64,000 bases of DNA from an uncultured Eubacteriales bacterium (GCA_934502885.1 CAKSUT010000008.1:68457-132456); one strand, 5' to 3'. Positions 43,863-54,877 are shown, numbered from the stretch's first letter. Notes: a model not told the origin generated them from the letters alone. Program-made: numbers and translations.

Positions 43863-46800
43863 ATGAGCAAAAGAAGAATAGTCACATTTATCGTTGCCGT
43901 TTGCATGGTGCTCGGGTGCGTGAATGTTGTGCCGATGTTAGGTGCGGCAGAGGAAAGTGCGGCGGTATTTGTCAACGAAACTCTCTCTGAGAACGGAGAC
44001 GGCACGGCGGACAGCCCGTACAACACATTTGCGGCGGCAGTTTCGGCAATAAAGAGTACCGGGGGGACAATTGTCGTTTGCGGTCAAACCAAACTTGCAA
44101 GCGATGCGTTCAAGAACGTAGCGACCGACATTACCGTAACCTCAAAGTACGGCGGCAGCGACTACAGAGGTGTGCTTGAGGGAGATGCGGAGAACGGATA
44201 CGCACTCACCGGCGCATACCTTTACTGTGTGTTCAGTTCGCCAATAGAAGCTGGTACGGGCACGGGCGCAATTACCTTTGAGAACGTAAACTACCGTGCG
44301 GCGGCGCAATATGCTGCGTTCAATTTCGGCGGCAGACGCTTCACTCTCGGTGACGGTGTCGCAGTCTATGAGCCGACAACCAACAGCACGGAGCAGACGA
44401 ATACGAGACTCGCCGAGACATTTCAGATGCGTTATCTCAATATCGGCACGCAAACGGCGACCTACGGCGATATGTATGGTAAGGTCGGCAGGGATACGAG
44501 TGTGCTGAACCTCTATCTCGGCGCAAGAGCAAATGCTGTTGCGGAAAGCTATCTTGCCGATATTGACGGAAACGTCAAATACTTCTACGTATCGGATGAA
44601 AACAAGGACGAAACCGCAGAGCATCTCACGATAAACGGAGACGTCAAAATAAATCTCGGCGGCAGTATTTCCAATATCACCGTGTCCTCAAAAAACGGCG
44701 TTTCGGGACTTAAAAAGCTGGGCGGCAGCCTTCTTATCGCAGTGAAGAACGGTGCGGAGGTGCCGAATATTGCCTCCGACGTAAAGACTGCGGCGGGAAA
44801 ATGGATTGTTGCAAAGAGCGTTTCAGACGATGTGTCGGTGCGGCTCACGGAGGAAAATTCGCTGTATACGGTGAAGGTAACGGGCGATTACAACTGCGTT
44901 TCGCTGAAAAATGCCTCTTCGGAGAACATAAAAAACGTAAACCTCTCGGATGGTGAATGCGTCTTTGGCGCAGATGACCTTGAAAGCGGAATATATACGC
45001 TCGAGCCTTCAGTGAGAGAATTTTACACGGCGACGTTTGTTGATAACGGCTGCGGAAACACCGTAGATCCGTATATTGCCGCAAGCGACGATGCAGAGGC
45101 ACTTACCTTCATGCTTCCGAGTCTTGAAAACAGCGAAAACTTTGAGTTTGCCGGATGGTCGTTGACGGAAAATTCCGATATTGCGGAGTATGCCGGCGGC
45201 GCACAGTATACCTTGTCCGGAAACACCGTGTTCTACGCCGTTTGGAGCGAGAGGGAGAAGATCACCGTAACCTTCAAGGATGAAAGCGGAAAGATAATCG
45301 GCACATTTTCCGGAATGGCAGGCACGGTTATTTCGGATTTTCCCGATGCTCCGCAAAAGGAGGGGTACAGATTTTTATTCTGGTCGTGCGACGGTAAAAC
45401 TCCCGTTACCGTACTCGGAGAGGCAAGTGCGGCGGCGACGCCCGTGTATGAGTATACCGGAATCATTCCTGTCTACCTCGACGGAACTCTCACCGAAAAC
45501 GGCGACGGAAAAACTCCCGAAACCGCATACAACAGCTTTGAAAGTGCGATGAACGCCGTCATCACGGACGGTGGGACGATAGTCGTCTGCGGTGCGACGG
45601 AAATGAAGGACAACGGGTTCATAAATAAGGGTGATGTCACCTTCACATCCGTTGATCCTAACACCGGCAAGGACTACAGGGGCGGACTGAACGAAGAAAC
45701 AAATGAATTTTCCGGCGCATATCTTTCGAGAAGCGAGGGAAGTCCCTATACAATGGCGTATCTTACCGCCGTTCCGTCAAAGGTTGTGTTTGAACGTATC
45801 GATATAGTTTACCGCTCACAGTATTCGGCGATAATGGCAAGAGGAAGAAGCGTTGTGTTCGGCGACGAGGTGGGATTCTATGAGCCTACGGTAAATAATA
45901 CATCCTGCACGACTTTCCGACCTGTTGTTACTTTCTCCTTCAGACTTTACGAAAGCGGCGACGAAACCGGAAATACCGTTTACACCGAAAATATCATCGG
46001 CAAAAACACCGTCATACCCTATTATCAGCTCGGTTCAAGAAAGAATATGACTCTACCGGGACACAGTGTCACGGTAAACGGCGAGGTAGGAAGGATTATT
46101 TTTGCCGGAGACTTAAAAAGCACTGACGGAAATCACGGTGCATTGACGCTGACGGGCGACGTAAATATCACGGTAAACGGAAAGCTCGGCAAGATAACCG
46201 ATGCTTCCGTTAAGGTCGGAGAAACAGTGTACAACGGACTCGGCACCTTCGACGGCGACCTCAGAGTCGTGGTGAACCACACCTCGCAGTTTGATCCCGA
46301 TACCGGCATTTCCTCTTATGTGAGAGCTGCCGCAAAGGGAGTATACACAGTCGTCGGTACAGAGGGCGTTATTGTCGGCACAAAAGACAAGAACGGAAAG
46401 CGGGTTTATACCGCAGAGTTCGAGGACGGGTACAATACCGTTACAGTCACGAATGCGGCAGGGGAGGTGATTTCGGAGAAATTCTCTCTCTACGGAAGAG
46501 AAGTCGAGTTCACTCTTCCCGAATACGGCTCGTATACCGTAACCGCAGGATACAGAAGTGTGTATAAGATTACATACATCGACAAAACCTTCGGACTGAA
46601 AATTCCCCAGTACGCCGCAGAAGCGAATGACGAATCGGCACTTTCGGCAAAAATAGCGTCAATAGACAACACTGTGACGCACAGGTTTATCGGCTGGTCG
46701 CTCACGGAGGACGGTACAGCTCCCGATTATACAGGCGGCGAAACGGTAACTCTCACCGAATCCATGACCCTCTACTCGATATGGAAGAGCATTCCGAAAT

Positions 46801-49800
46801 ACACTGTTAATTTCAAGGCAGAGGACGAGACCGACCTCGGAAGCATGACGGCTTATCCGGGAAAGAAAATACAGTTTCCCGATATTACGGCGTATGTAAA
46901 ATACGGCTTCCGTGTCGCAGGCTGGGCAGAGAAGGGAAGCACTGAGTATATCGTAAGCGTCCCGGAGAGAAACGTTACGCTCTACCCTGTGTATGAAGAA
47001 AGGACAGGCGAATACAGAGTAGTATATCTTAACGGTGCCGCCGCAGAGAACGGAAGCGGAATATCACCGGAAGAGCCTATGAACTCGGTCATCTCGGCAG
47101 TCGAGTTTCTGCGTGAGACCGGAGGAAGAATAGTCGTGACGGGACCTACCGTGTTTGCAAACAACGGCAAAAAGGCAGGCTGTGCGGATTATCCTGTCGT
47201 GACGGGACTTGTGTTCAACAACACCGGTGACATAACAATAACCTCGCTTGACGAGGATTCCGGCATCGATTACAGGACCGCCTATGACAGCAGTACAAAG
47301 CTTCTTGACGAAAACGGCGCATACATCTTCTACGCCAACGGAATAAACGGCGGTCAGAAAAATATGACGGGAAGAATAAAATACGAAAACGTCGTGTTTG
47401 ACAAGGCGGTCGCAACCTATATAAACTTTGACGGACATCCGCTCACCCTCGGCGGCGGCATAAGAGTCTACAACGGCACAAAATCAGGAGGCGTCACTGT
47501 CGGAACACTTCAGGTGAGAGGACTCGGAGAAAGCGGTTCGGTGAAATCCAACCCGGAGGGACTCGACATTGAAGTGTCCGGACTTGAGGTCGGAACGTGT
47601 GAATTCAACGTTGGAGGTGCGGCAAGCACGGTGGTCGGAGGAATAAAGCTTGTTCTTCTCGACGATGTGAACTATAGCATAAATCTCGGTGCAAACATCG
47701 GCATGCTCACACTTACGGGCGACCTTCGCATAAATATGTACGGTAAGCCTCGCGGGTTTGTCACCTCAAAGCTTGAGCATGAAAGCGGAAACGTGCTTGT
47801 TTTGGAAAATGCCGGCGTTGACGCCGAACTCGATTTTGCCGCACCGCAGGGATACGTGACCAAACGGGTTATGACCTCGGCTCTCGGAAGTATAGACTTC
47901 ATAGACGGTGAACGTGACAGAGTCTCGGTTTTCTGCGACCTCGGTTATGAGTATTGCGATGTTTACATAAACGAGGCGGAGCTTTACGATACCGTCCGTT
48001 TCGGAAAAGACTTCCGTGCAGAGGTGGAAGTACCCGACTCGAGGACCTACATTATAGATTACACCAACGACCCTTGCTTCAGCATAACCTTTGATACCGG
48101 CTGTGAAACTCTGAAGAACAGACTTTGGAATTCGCCCACAGCGGATGTTTTCGTCCCCGACGGAGTTTACCGTTACGGATATCTGTTTGAGGGGTGGAGC
48201 TGCGACGGCAAGCTTTACGAACCGGGAGACATATACATAATGCCGGATGAAAACGTCACTTTTACGGCTGTGTGGACGAAGGCTCCGAAAATCACCGTTA
48301 CTCTCGATACCAACGGTCACGGAAACGGCGGTACGGTTACGGATTATATTTATGAGCGAATAACGCTTCCCACTCTTTCCGATACAGGCGCACACTTTAT
48401 CGGATGGGCATTGTCCGACGACGCTGTCACGGGATTCCTCTATTATGAACTTATCTCCGATGTCACGCTCTATGCGGTCTGGGTCGAGTCCGACAGCGTG
48501 TACTCCGTGAAAACCGCATATTCCGAGAGTGAGGAAAAAGCGTATATCTATGTGTTCTTAGACGGAAAAGCCGCTTCGGAAGGTGTTTTTGCGTTCACTG
48601 CCGGAAGTATGCTTCGATACAATACCGGCGAAATAGCGGCGGCTCACGGTATTAATGCGGCTCTTGTATGCGGCAACGCAAACATTTCCGTGACATGGCA
48701 GGCGGACGAGCGTGAGTACGACTTTTTTGAGCGTCAGCTTCTCTTTACGCTTTCCTTTGACTGTAAGGCAGAGGGGGATGCTCCGAAAAATATAGAATCG
48801 CTTGCAATAATGAACGGTGAATGCAGTATTGACGGCGAGATCCGACTATGTAAAGCTCCGACGGTGAAGGATAACATCAAAGCGTTCGGAAAGGTCGTCG
48901 GTACGGCAACCGTACTGAGGGATATTCCGGAAACGGCAAGAAGCAGTGCAATGCTCTATATTACCGACTCGGACGGAGATATCATATACTCGGAAAGGCT
49001 CGAAGCTCCCGGAAACAAGAAGCGTTCGTTTGCGTTTGATGTTACGCTTCCGACGGGAAAGTACGGTATGCGCATAATAAAGACGGGATATCTCGAAAAA
49101 ACAATAACCATTAACGTTTCCGACGGAACCCTTACTCTTTCCGATCAGCCTCTTTTCGGCGGCGATACGGGAGATAACCTCGGAATGGGAGACGGCGTTA
49201 TCGATGCTTACGACTTTATACGCATAATAAGAGGGTTTGACCCAAGCTTTAAACGGGTAAAGGAGCTTGACGTGAACGAGGACGGCGTTATAAATGTTCT
49301 CGATCTTGCGGTGATAAAGCAGATGCTCATGACAAGCATCGACCTATCCGAATACTCCGTGAGCACCGATGATCCGACACTTTACAGCTGCGCAAAAAGC
49401 TGTGCCGATGTGCTTTCAGAGAGAAGCGGAGTGACGGTCGGTGCGGATGATGGCGAGTCGGCAAAGAGGTTTGTTATATCCTGCAATAAGGACTATAAGC
49501 TTCGCAACTGGACGTCAAGCTTCAGCGGAACAGACACCGTCACGGTTGTCGGAGGAAGTGAAGAAGCACTCATACACGCATTTGAGAACATCGGAGATAT
49601 AGCGACACACAGAGGAAACGGTATGCGGGAGAATTTGCCACAGTCACTGTCGTATGACTCAAACTACGACATTTCAACAGCGTCCTTTGCAGGAACTGAG
49701 CTTTGTAAATATTCCATGGTTGTGCCGTCCGAGGACGACGGACTTTCCGGAATGATAGCGGAGCATATCAACGGTTATCTTGCCGACAGCTACGGATATA

Positions 49801-51050
49801 CCCTTGAGGTCAAAACCGAAAGCACACCTGACGCAAGCGAGATACATATAGGAAATACGGGATATGTTGACTATCCGACACTTGAAACCGAGCATTGCAG
49901 CATAACGGTAAGCGGAAATAAGGTTGTGGTTGCGTACAACGGCGAATACAGTGCCGAAATAATAGCCTATGATTTCACGGAACAGGTTATATCGAAGTAT
50001 AATCCGTTGTTTGACAGTGACACCTTCGGCATAAGCATTCCCGACGGCTACGAGCTTCTCGACAACGATACAGTATCGACAAAGTTCCTCCTCATGTCAG
50101 ATACGCACGTTGAGTCCGACTTTTGGGAGAAGGATCATGAGGTTTACACACTTTGGAAGCCGAATTTTGAGGCTCTTACGGAAACCTACAAGTATATCAA
50201 CAGAAACTTTACGGTTGACGAGTTAAACTTCGGTCTGTTCTGCGGAGACCAGCTCAACACGGGTTACGCAAACAATCAGAAAGACCTTACCGACGAGCTT
50301 GAGAATTACTATGAAACTCTCGATATCCTCGATCTTTACAGAGAAACAAAGGGAAAGGACGTGTCCTCCTTCATGTTCTCGAAGACTGACGGCTACAATG
50401 ACGCAGACGGAAAATACAAAACCTTCCCCGAGCTTGATTCGAGGATAATCGCCTTCCAGGGAAATCACGACGAGGGTGTCCCGGACTTTTGGAGAGAGTG
50501 TTCGTTTGTGAGCGGCGACACGAAGTTCATTTGCTTCTTTGCAAGCTACATAGGACTCAGTGCTCCCGAAGGAAAGTACAGATCCACAGGATTCGTATCC
50601 GACGAAACAATAGAGTTTATCGAGAAAGAGCTTGAGAACACGGACGACTCAGTAAATCATGTTGTGCTTGCGTGCCATTGGTCGATAGTACTCGGCGATA
50701 AGAATTTCGGCTGGCCGATACTTGACGCCTGTGCCGAGAACGGCTATAACGGCAACAGACAGAGACTTCTCGACCTCTGCGAAAAATACGGAGCCGATCT
50801 CTACATCAACGGTCACGAGCATAACGCCAACTACCCCATAGGAAAGGCAGGACCGCTCACCGATATAAGCATAGGCTCAACGACTTCGCACTGGGCAATT
50901 GTCGAGATACATAAGCGCAAGGCAGTGTTCGACATTTATACAAGAGCGTATACCGACGCCGAGGGCAATCTCACCAAGGAACCCGAATACGTCAAGACAA
51001 AGAAGATAGACCTTGTGCCGAGGAGCATTCTCTTGCGAGACGATAAATGA
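43863..51050 (+). CDS. Giant secreted dockerin/metallophosphoesterase protein
   Basis: This is a 2395-residue protein with a signal peptide (IVTFIVAVCMVLGCVNVVPM). Three long repeats begin near residues 35, 536 and 1053, each opening with a (V/Y)-N/D-G/E-LxENGDG-type motif and a GGTIVVCG strand, probably beta-helical. InlB-like B-repeats (WSLTEN..., LYAVW) are interspersed. Residues ~1546-1665 resemble a cohesin-like sandwich. A type I dockerin follows at ~1765-1825 (GDGVIDAYDFIRIIRG, then DVNEDGVINVLDLAVIKQM). The calcineurin-like phosphoesterase at ~2075-2395 has all metal motifs: SDTH, CGDQ, GNHDE, ACHW, NGHEHN. It is presumably cell-surface or complex-bound. A dockerin inside the chain rather than at its end is unusual. 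The substrate is unknown. Confidence 0.9.
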   Translation: MSKRRIVTFIVAVCMVLGCVNVVPMLGAAEESAAVFVNETLSENGDGTADSPYNTFAAAVSAIKSTGGTIVVCGQTKLASDAFKNVATDITVTSKYGGSDYRGVLEGDAENGYALTGAYLYCVFSSPIEAGTGTGAITFENVNYRAAAQYAAFNFGGRRFTLGDGVAVYEPTTNSTEQTNTRLAETFQMRYLNIGTQTATYGDMYGKVGRDTSVLNLYLGARANAVAESYLADIDGNVKYFYVSDENKDETAEHLTINGDVKINLGGSISNITVSSKNGVSGLKKLGGSLLIAVKNGAEVPNIASDVKTAAGKWIVAKSVSDDVSVRLTEENSLYTVKVTGDYNCVSLKNASSENIKNVNLSDGECVFGADDLESGIYTLEPSVREFYTATFVDNGCGNTVDPYIAASDDAEALTFMLPSLENSENFEFAGWSLTENSDIAEYAGGAQYTLSGNTVFYAVWSEREKITVTFKDESGKIIGTFSGMAGTVISDFPDAPQKEGYRFLFWSCDGKTPVTVLGEASAAATPVYEYTGIIPVYLDGTLTENGDGKTPETAYNSFESAMNAVITDGGTIVVCGATEMKDNGFINKGDVTFTSVDPNTGKDYRGGLNEETNEFSGAYLSRSEGSPYTMAYLTAVPSKVVFERIDIVYRSQYSAIMARGRSVVFGDEVGFYEPTVNNTSCTTFRPVVTFSFRLYESGDETGNTVYTENIIGKNTVIPYYQLGSRKNMTLPGHSVTVNGEVGRIIFAGDLKSTDGNHGALTLTGDVNITVNGKLGKITDASVKVGETVYNGLGTFDGDLRVVVNHTSQFDPDTGISSYVRAAAKGVYTVVGTEGVIVGTKDKNGKRVYTAEFEDGYNTVTVTNAAGEVISEKFSLYGREVEFTLPEYGSYTVTAGYRSVYKITYIDKTFGLKIPQYAAEANDESALSAKIASIDNTVTHRFIGWSLTEDGTAPDYTGGETVTLTESMTLYSIWKSIPKYTVNFKAEDETDLGSMTAYPGKKIQFPDITAYVKYGFRVAGWAEKGSTEYIVSVPERNVTLYPVYEERTGEYRVVYLNGAAAENGSGISPEEPMNSVISAVEFLRETGGRIVVTGPTVFANNGKKAGCADYPVVTGLVFNNTGDITITSLDEDSGIDYRTAYDSSTKLLDENGAYIFYANGINGGQKNMTGRIKYENVVFDKAVATYINFDGHPLTLGGGIRVYNGTKSGGVTVGTLQVRGLGESGSVKSNPEGLDIEVSGLEVGTCEFNVGGAASTVVGGIKLVLLDDVNYSINLGANIGMLTLTGDLRINMYGKPRGFVTSKLEHESGNVLVLENAGVDAELDFAAPQGYVTKRVMTSALGSIDFIDGERDRVSVFCDLGYEYCDVYINEAELYDTVRFGKDFRAEVEVPDSRTYIIDYTNDPCFSITFDTGCETLKNRLWNSPTADVFVPDGVYRYGYLFEGWSCDGKLYEPGDIYIMPDENVTFTAVWTKAPKITVTLDTNGHGNGGTVTDYIYERITLPTLSDTGAHFIGWALSDDAVTGFLYYELISDVTLYAVWVESDSVYSVKTAYSESEEKAYIYVFLDGKAASEGVFAFTAGSMLRYNTGEIAAAHGINAALVCGNANISVTWQADEREYDFFERQLLFTLSFDCKAEGDAPKNIESLAIMNGECSIDGEIRLCKAPTVKDNIKAFGKVVGTATVLRDIPETARSSAMLYITDSDGDIIYSERLEAPGNKKRSFAFDVTLPTGKYGMRIIKTGYLEKTITINVSDGTLTLSDQPLFGGDTGDNLGMGDGVIDAYDFIRIIRGFDPSFKRVKELDVNEDGVINVLDLAVIKQMLMTSIDLSEYSVSTDDPTLYSCAKSCADVLSERSGVTVGADDGESAKRFVISCNKDYKLRNWTSSFSGTDTVTVVGGSEEALIHAFENIGDIATHRGNGMRENLPQSLSYDSNYDISTASFAGTELCKYSMVVPSEDDGLSGMIAEHINGYLADSYGYTLEVKTESTPDASEIHIGNTGYVDYPTLETEHCSITVSGNKVVVAYNGEYSAEIIAYDFTEQVISKYNPLFDSDTFGISIPDGYELLDNDTVSTKFLLMSDTHVESDFWEKDHEVYTLWKPNFEALTETYKYINRNFTVDELNFGLFCGDQLNTGYANNQKDLTDELENYYETLDILDLYRETKGKDVSSFMFSKTDGYNDADGKYKTFPELDSRIIAFQGNHDEGVPDFWRECSFVSGDTKFICFFASYIGLSAPEGKYRSTGFVSDETIEFIEKELENTDDSVNHVVLACHWSIVLGDKNFGWPILDACAENGYNGNRQRLLDLCEKYGADLYINGHEHNANYPIGKAGPLTDISIGSTTSHWAIVEIHKRKAVFDIYTRAYTDAEGNLTKEPEYVKTKKIDLVPRSILLRDDK

Positions 51051-51093
51051 GTCTCGGTTGACTCTGTTGGCATAACAATCAAATAAGGAATAA

Positions 51094-51135
51094 AACCACC
51101 GTCCGCCGAGGGTAATGCTTCAAGCGGGCGGTTTG
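51094..51135 (+). terminator. Terminator after the giant protein gene
   Basis: CCGTCCGC pairs with GCGGGCGG around a GAGGGTAATGCTTCAA-type loop; the T-run is weak (GTTTGCTTT). Its sequence closely resembles the hairpin at 51241. Confidence 0.7.
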
Positions 51136-51240
51136 CTTTGCCTCCAAGGTCATTTTCTGTCGTTGCGGTGACAGCCGCAAAGCTTGCAGAATCACCGTTT
51201 ACCGGCGTGCGAATACGCCCATACACCGTGTTTTGACGCA

Positions 51241-51281
51241 AAAAAGCCGTCCGCCGAAGGGAGAGCTTCAAACGGACGGTA
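51241..51281 (-). terminator. Terminator after the Ig-repeat protein gene (minus strand)
   Basis: CCGTCCG pairs with CGGACGG. On the minus strand the stem is followed by a run of six T (AAAAAAG on the + strand). Confidence 0.85.
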
Positions 51282-51310
51282 AACTTATTCACTTTGAACC
51301 GGCGTCGGGA

Positions 51311-54300
51311 TTATTTGCTTTCGGTCGAGCCGCTATCGGTGTTTTCGGACTTCTTTGTGTCCTCCGTCTGCTTCGGTTCTTCGGACTTGGGTTCAGGCTT
51401 GGGTTCGGGCTTTGCGACTACCGTCACGGTTATTCTTTCGGAGATAAGGTCGTTTGTGAAGGAGATTGTCGCCTTGCCGACCTTCTTTGCCGTGAGTGTG
51501 TTGCCGCTTACGCTGACAACCGTTGTACTCGAGCTTCTTGCGCCGAGGTTGCCTGTGTACGCTTCGGTCTTCTTGTCGTAGTAAACCGAATCGGCTTCGA
51601 TGACGTAGGTGTCGCCGACCTCGAGAGTGATCTCCGTCTTGCGGAGCTTTATCTCGGTGACATAGGCGTTGTCGCCCTTAACGGTGACGGTAATGGTGTT
51701 TCTTGTTGCCGAGAGGTACTCGCTCTTGAAGCGGATTTTTGCCGTACCTGCTCTTACAGCAGTGACCTTTGTGCCGTCAATGGAGATGGCGTCGCTGTCG
51801 CCGGAGTAAATGTACGGTTCAAGCTCTGTGTAGCTCTTTGTCGTTCCGTCGCGGTACTTCGCGGTTGCGAGTATGGTGAACGAGTCGCCGGGCGTCATGG
51901 TGACGCTTGTGGAGGTGTCGAGTGTTACGCTCGAGATTGTTCCGTCGCTTCCGTCCGCGCCGACTACCGTTACGGTTATCGTCTTGCCCGCAAGCCATTC
52001 GTCGCGGAAGCCTATCTTCGCCGTACCTGCTTTCTTTGCGGTGATGACGTTGTCGGAGAGGGAGATGTACGACGAACCTGTTGTGATGTAGGGATCGGCG
52101 TCGGCATATTCACCCTTGGTTCTGTCGGTGTAGGTTGCGGTTGCGGTTATCGTAGCCTTGTCGCCTACGGCAAGCTTGTAAGAGGTTGTGTCGAGTGCAA
52201 CGGACTTAATGTTCGCGGTGGGGTCTACAACGGTGACGCGGATTGTCTTGGTCACGTATTCGTTATAGAACGAAATTGTGCAGGTACCCTCGTTTATTGC
52301 GGTGACAGTGTTGTTCTTTATGCGTACAACCGCATTTTCGTCGGAGTTGTACGGCTCAAGGTCGGTAAACGTAGCTGTTGTGCCGTCCTTGTACTTCGCC
52401 GTTGCCTCTATGGTGAACGATTCGCCTATCTTGAGGTTCTGAGTCGTTGCGGTCTTGAGAGTGATGCTTGTGATGCTGTCGGTTTCTTTTACGACATCGA
52501 CGTAGATTGTTTCGGTCGTGAGAAATTCGCTTGCAAACTTAATCTTTGCGAGGCCGACCTTGAGAGCCGTTACCTTGTTGTCAGCTATCGAGATTACGCC
52601 TTCACCCGAATAAATGTAGGGGGAGAGGTCGGTGTAAGCGGTCGTCTTGCCCGAGCCGAGTGTTGCGGTCGCCTTTATTACGAAGGAGTCGCCGACGGCA
52701 ATAGTCTTGTCGTAAGGAGTGGTGATTTCCACGGACGCAACGTCGTTTGTTCCGGCACCCGTTTCGGAAACGGTGACTGTGAGAGTCTTGGACGAGAGGT
52801 AGTCGTCGTTAAACTTTATCTTTGCAACGCCCGCCTTCTTTGCGGTTATCCTTCTGCCCGAGAGGGAGATGTAGGAGGAACCGGAGTAGATGTACGGATC
52901 GGCGTCGGTGTAGGTTGCGGAGTCGCCGTTGTAATAGGTTGCGATGGGATTTATGGTGTAGGTCTTGCCGATTGCAAGGGAGATGCTTGTCGAAGCAAGC
53001 GTTACGGACTTGATTGTCGTGTCGTCCTCTTCATCGACTACTTTTACTGTAAGCGTCTTGGAGGAGAGGTAAGTGTCCTCAAACTTAATCTTCGCAGTAC
53101 CTATCTTTTTTCCGGTGAGCTTCTTGCCGGAGAGCTTTACGTAGCTTGAACCGGAGTAAATGTAGGGAGTGAATGCCGTGTAGGACTTAGTTGTGCCGTT
53201 TCTGTAGGTTGCGGTTGCGCTTATTGTGTAAGTGTTGCCGACCGCAAGAGAGATGCTTGTGGATTTGAGAGATACGGATCTTATCGACGAATTGTAATCG
53301 TCGTTATCGTCCTCGCTTACCCTAACTTTAAGCGACTTAGAGGAGAGGTAATCGTCGGTAAACTTTATCGTCGCCGTACCCTCTTTCTTACCCGTTACCT
53401 TCTTTCCGGAAAGGGTTACGTAGGACGAACCGGAAGAAACGTAGGGAGTGAATGCTGTATACGACTTTTCGCTTCCGTTGTAGTAGGTTGCGGTTGCTCT
53501 TATCGTGTAGGACTCGCCGATGTCGATTGTGACGCTTGTCTTGTCGAGAGAAACCGACTTTATGGAATTGGATTTGCTTGTGACATATACGGTAAAGGTC
53601 TTTGAAGAGAGGTATTCGTCCTCAAACTTGATTTTTGCCGTACCCTCGTTCTTCGCCGTGATCTTTCTGCCCGAAAGGGAGATGTAGGAGGAACCGGAGG
53701 AAATGTAGGGATTTATGTCGGTGTAAGACTTTTCGCTTCCGTTTTTGTAGGTTGCGGTCGCGGTTATCGTGTGGGTGCTTCCGACTGTGAGAGTGACGCT
53801 TGTTTCATCGAGAGCTACGGACTTTATTGTCGTGGAGTTACCCGTTACGGTGACATATACAGTCTCGCCGGAGAGGAAGGAATTGTTGAATTTAATCTTC
53901 GCAGTACCCTCCTTGAGACCCTTTACTCGGTTTCCGGAAAGGGAGACAGTGCTTGAACCTGTGTAGATGTATGCGTCGAGGTCGGTGTATTCCTTTCTTT
54001 CGCCGTTGCTGTAGTAAGCGGTTGCGGTGAGGTAGAAGCTCTCGCCGACTCCTATAGACTTCGATGTGTCTGTGTCAAGGCGGAGATATTCGACAGAGGG
54101 AGCTTTTCCGTCGCGCGAAACGACCACTCCGAAGCTTGCGTTTTCGAGACCGCCGACCTTGTTTCTGAAGCGTACCGTCGCACTGCCCTCGCGGAGAGCC
54201 GTCACCTTTGTACCCTTTACGGAAACGACATTCTCGCCGGAGGAAACGTACATATCGAGCTTCGAGGCGTAAGACTCTGTTCTGCCGTCCTTGTACTTTG

Positions 54301-54877
54301 CGATTGCGTCAACGTCGAAGCTCTCGCCGACCTTAAGGTAGGTCGTGTTTTCGGGAACGACGAACACCTCGGAAATTTCAGTGCTTTCGGTCTTGGAGCT
54401 GCGCTTGAAGTCGATGCGGCGTGTTGCGTTGTTCCATGTAACCTTGCCGTTTGCCGCAAGGTCCTCAAACATGATTATCGTGTAACCGCCTATGTTGTAG
54501 CTTTGAATGAGCTTGTCGTTGAGATAGGTCTTGATGTCCGTGTAGTAAACATTGGACTTTATCTTGCCTATCATGTCCGGCGTTACGGTGGGTATCGTCA
54601 CGTTCTTTGTGCCGACGTTTCCGTCACCCTCGTTTATGTAAAGAGCACGCGACGCCTGATTCCATATGACGTTGAAGCCGTAGCCGAGAAGCTGTTCCGC
54701 CATTACCGCAGTGTAGCCGGAAATGTTGTACGATTCGATCGGCTGACCGTCGATGTATGCGACAATGTCCGTGTGGAGCGTGTGGTTGACGATATCGCCG
54801 ACGTTTACCGCATACACACTCGTCGAGAGCATTATTATGCAGAGAAAAATGCTTATCGCGGATAGAAGTTTTTTCAT
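51311..54877 (-). CDS. Secreted protein with 11 tandem bacterial Ig-like (Big) repeats
   Basis: This is an 1188-residue protein with a signal peptide (LLSAISIFLCIIMLSTSVYA). Two copper-amine-oxidase-N-like 'stalk' units follow (DIVAYIDGQPIESYNI..., DIKTYLNDKLIQSYNIGGY). After these come 11 consecutive ~88-residue Big_2-type repeats (pattern S-V-x-L...ATYxNG..., ISLSGxxITAKxxGTAKIKF). The tail is a low-complexity Pro/Glu/Lys/Ser stretch without LPxTG or membrane anchor. It is probably cell-wall associated through the stalk or the tail. The stalk region is nearly identical in plan to the adjacent CAP protein, pointing to duplication. Confidence 0.9.
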   Translation of the reverse strand: MKKLLSAISIFLCIIMLSTSVYAVNVGDIVNHTLHTDIVAYIDGQPIESYNISGYTAVMAEQLLGYGFNVIWNQASRALYINEGDGNVGTKNVTIPTVTPDMIGKIKSNVYYTDIKTYLNDKLIQSYNIGGYTIIMFEDLAANGKVTWNNATRRIDFKRSSKTESTEISEVFVVPENTTYLKVGESFDVDAIAKYKDGRTESYASKLDMYVSSGENVVSVKGTKVTALREGSATVRFRNKVGGLENASFGVVVSRDGKAPSVEYLRLDTDTSKSIGVGESFYLTATAYYSNGERKEYTDLDAYIYTGSSTVSLSGNRVKGLKEGTAKIKFNNSFLSGETVYVTVTGNSTTIKSVALDETSVTLTVGSTHTITATATYKNGSEKSYTDINPYISSGSSYISLSGRKITAKNEGTAKIKFEDEYLSSKTFTVYVTSKSNSIKSVSLDKTSVTIDIGESYTIRATATYYNGSEKSYTAFTPYVSSGSSYVTLSGKKVTGKKEGTATIKFTDDYLSSKSLKVRVSEDDNDDYNSSIRSVSLKSTSISLAVGNTYTISATATYRNGTTKSYTAFTPYIYSGSSYVKLSGKKLTGKKIGTAKIKFEDTYLSSKTLTVKVVDEEDDTTIKSVTLASTSISLAIGKTYTINPIATYYNGDSATYTDADPYIYSGSSYISLSGRRITAKKAGVAKIKFNDDYLSSKTLTVTVSETGAGTNDVASVEITTPYDKTIAVGDSFVIKATATLGSGKTTAYTDLSPYIYSGEGVISIADNKVTALKVGLAKIKFASEFLTTETIYVDVVKETDSITSITLKTATTQNLKIGESFTIEATAKYKDGTTATFTDLEPYNSDENAVVRIKNNTVTAINEGTCTISFYNEYVTKTIRVTVVDPTANIKSVALDTTSYKLAVGDKATITATATYTDRTKGEYADADPYITTGSSYISLSDNVITAKKAGTAKIGFRDEWLAGKTITVTVVGADGSDGTISSVTLDTSTSVTMTPGDSFTILATAKYRDGTTKSYTELEPYIYSGDSDAISIDGTKVTAVRAGTAKIRFKSEYLSATRNTITVTVKGDNAYVTEIKLRKTEITLEVGDTYVIEADSVYYDKKTEAYTGNLGARSSSTTVVSVSGNTLTAKKVGKATISFTNDLISERITVTVVAKPEPKPEPKSEEPKQTEDTKKSENTDSGSTESK

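Noticed and set aside
51233..53149. A 638-codon open frame on the + strand opposite the Ig-repeat gene
   Set aside because: It mirrors the repetitive codons of the minus-strand gene, shows Arg/Cys/Val-rich low-quality composition, and has no ribosome site or domain.
51400..54300. Regularly repeated DNA that could suggest a CRISPR array
   Set aside because: The ~264-bp period is in-frame coding repeats of Ig-like domains; units are far too long and diverged for CRISPR.
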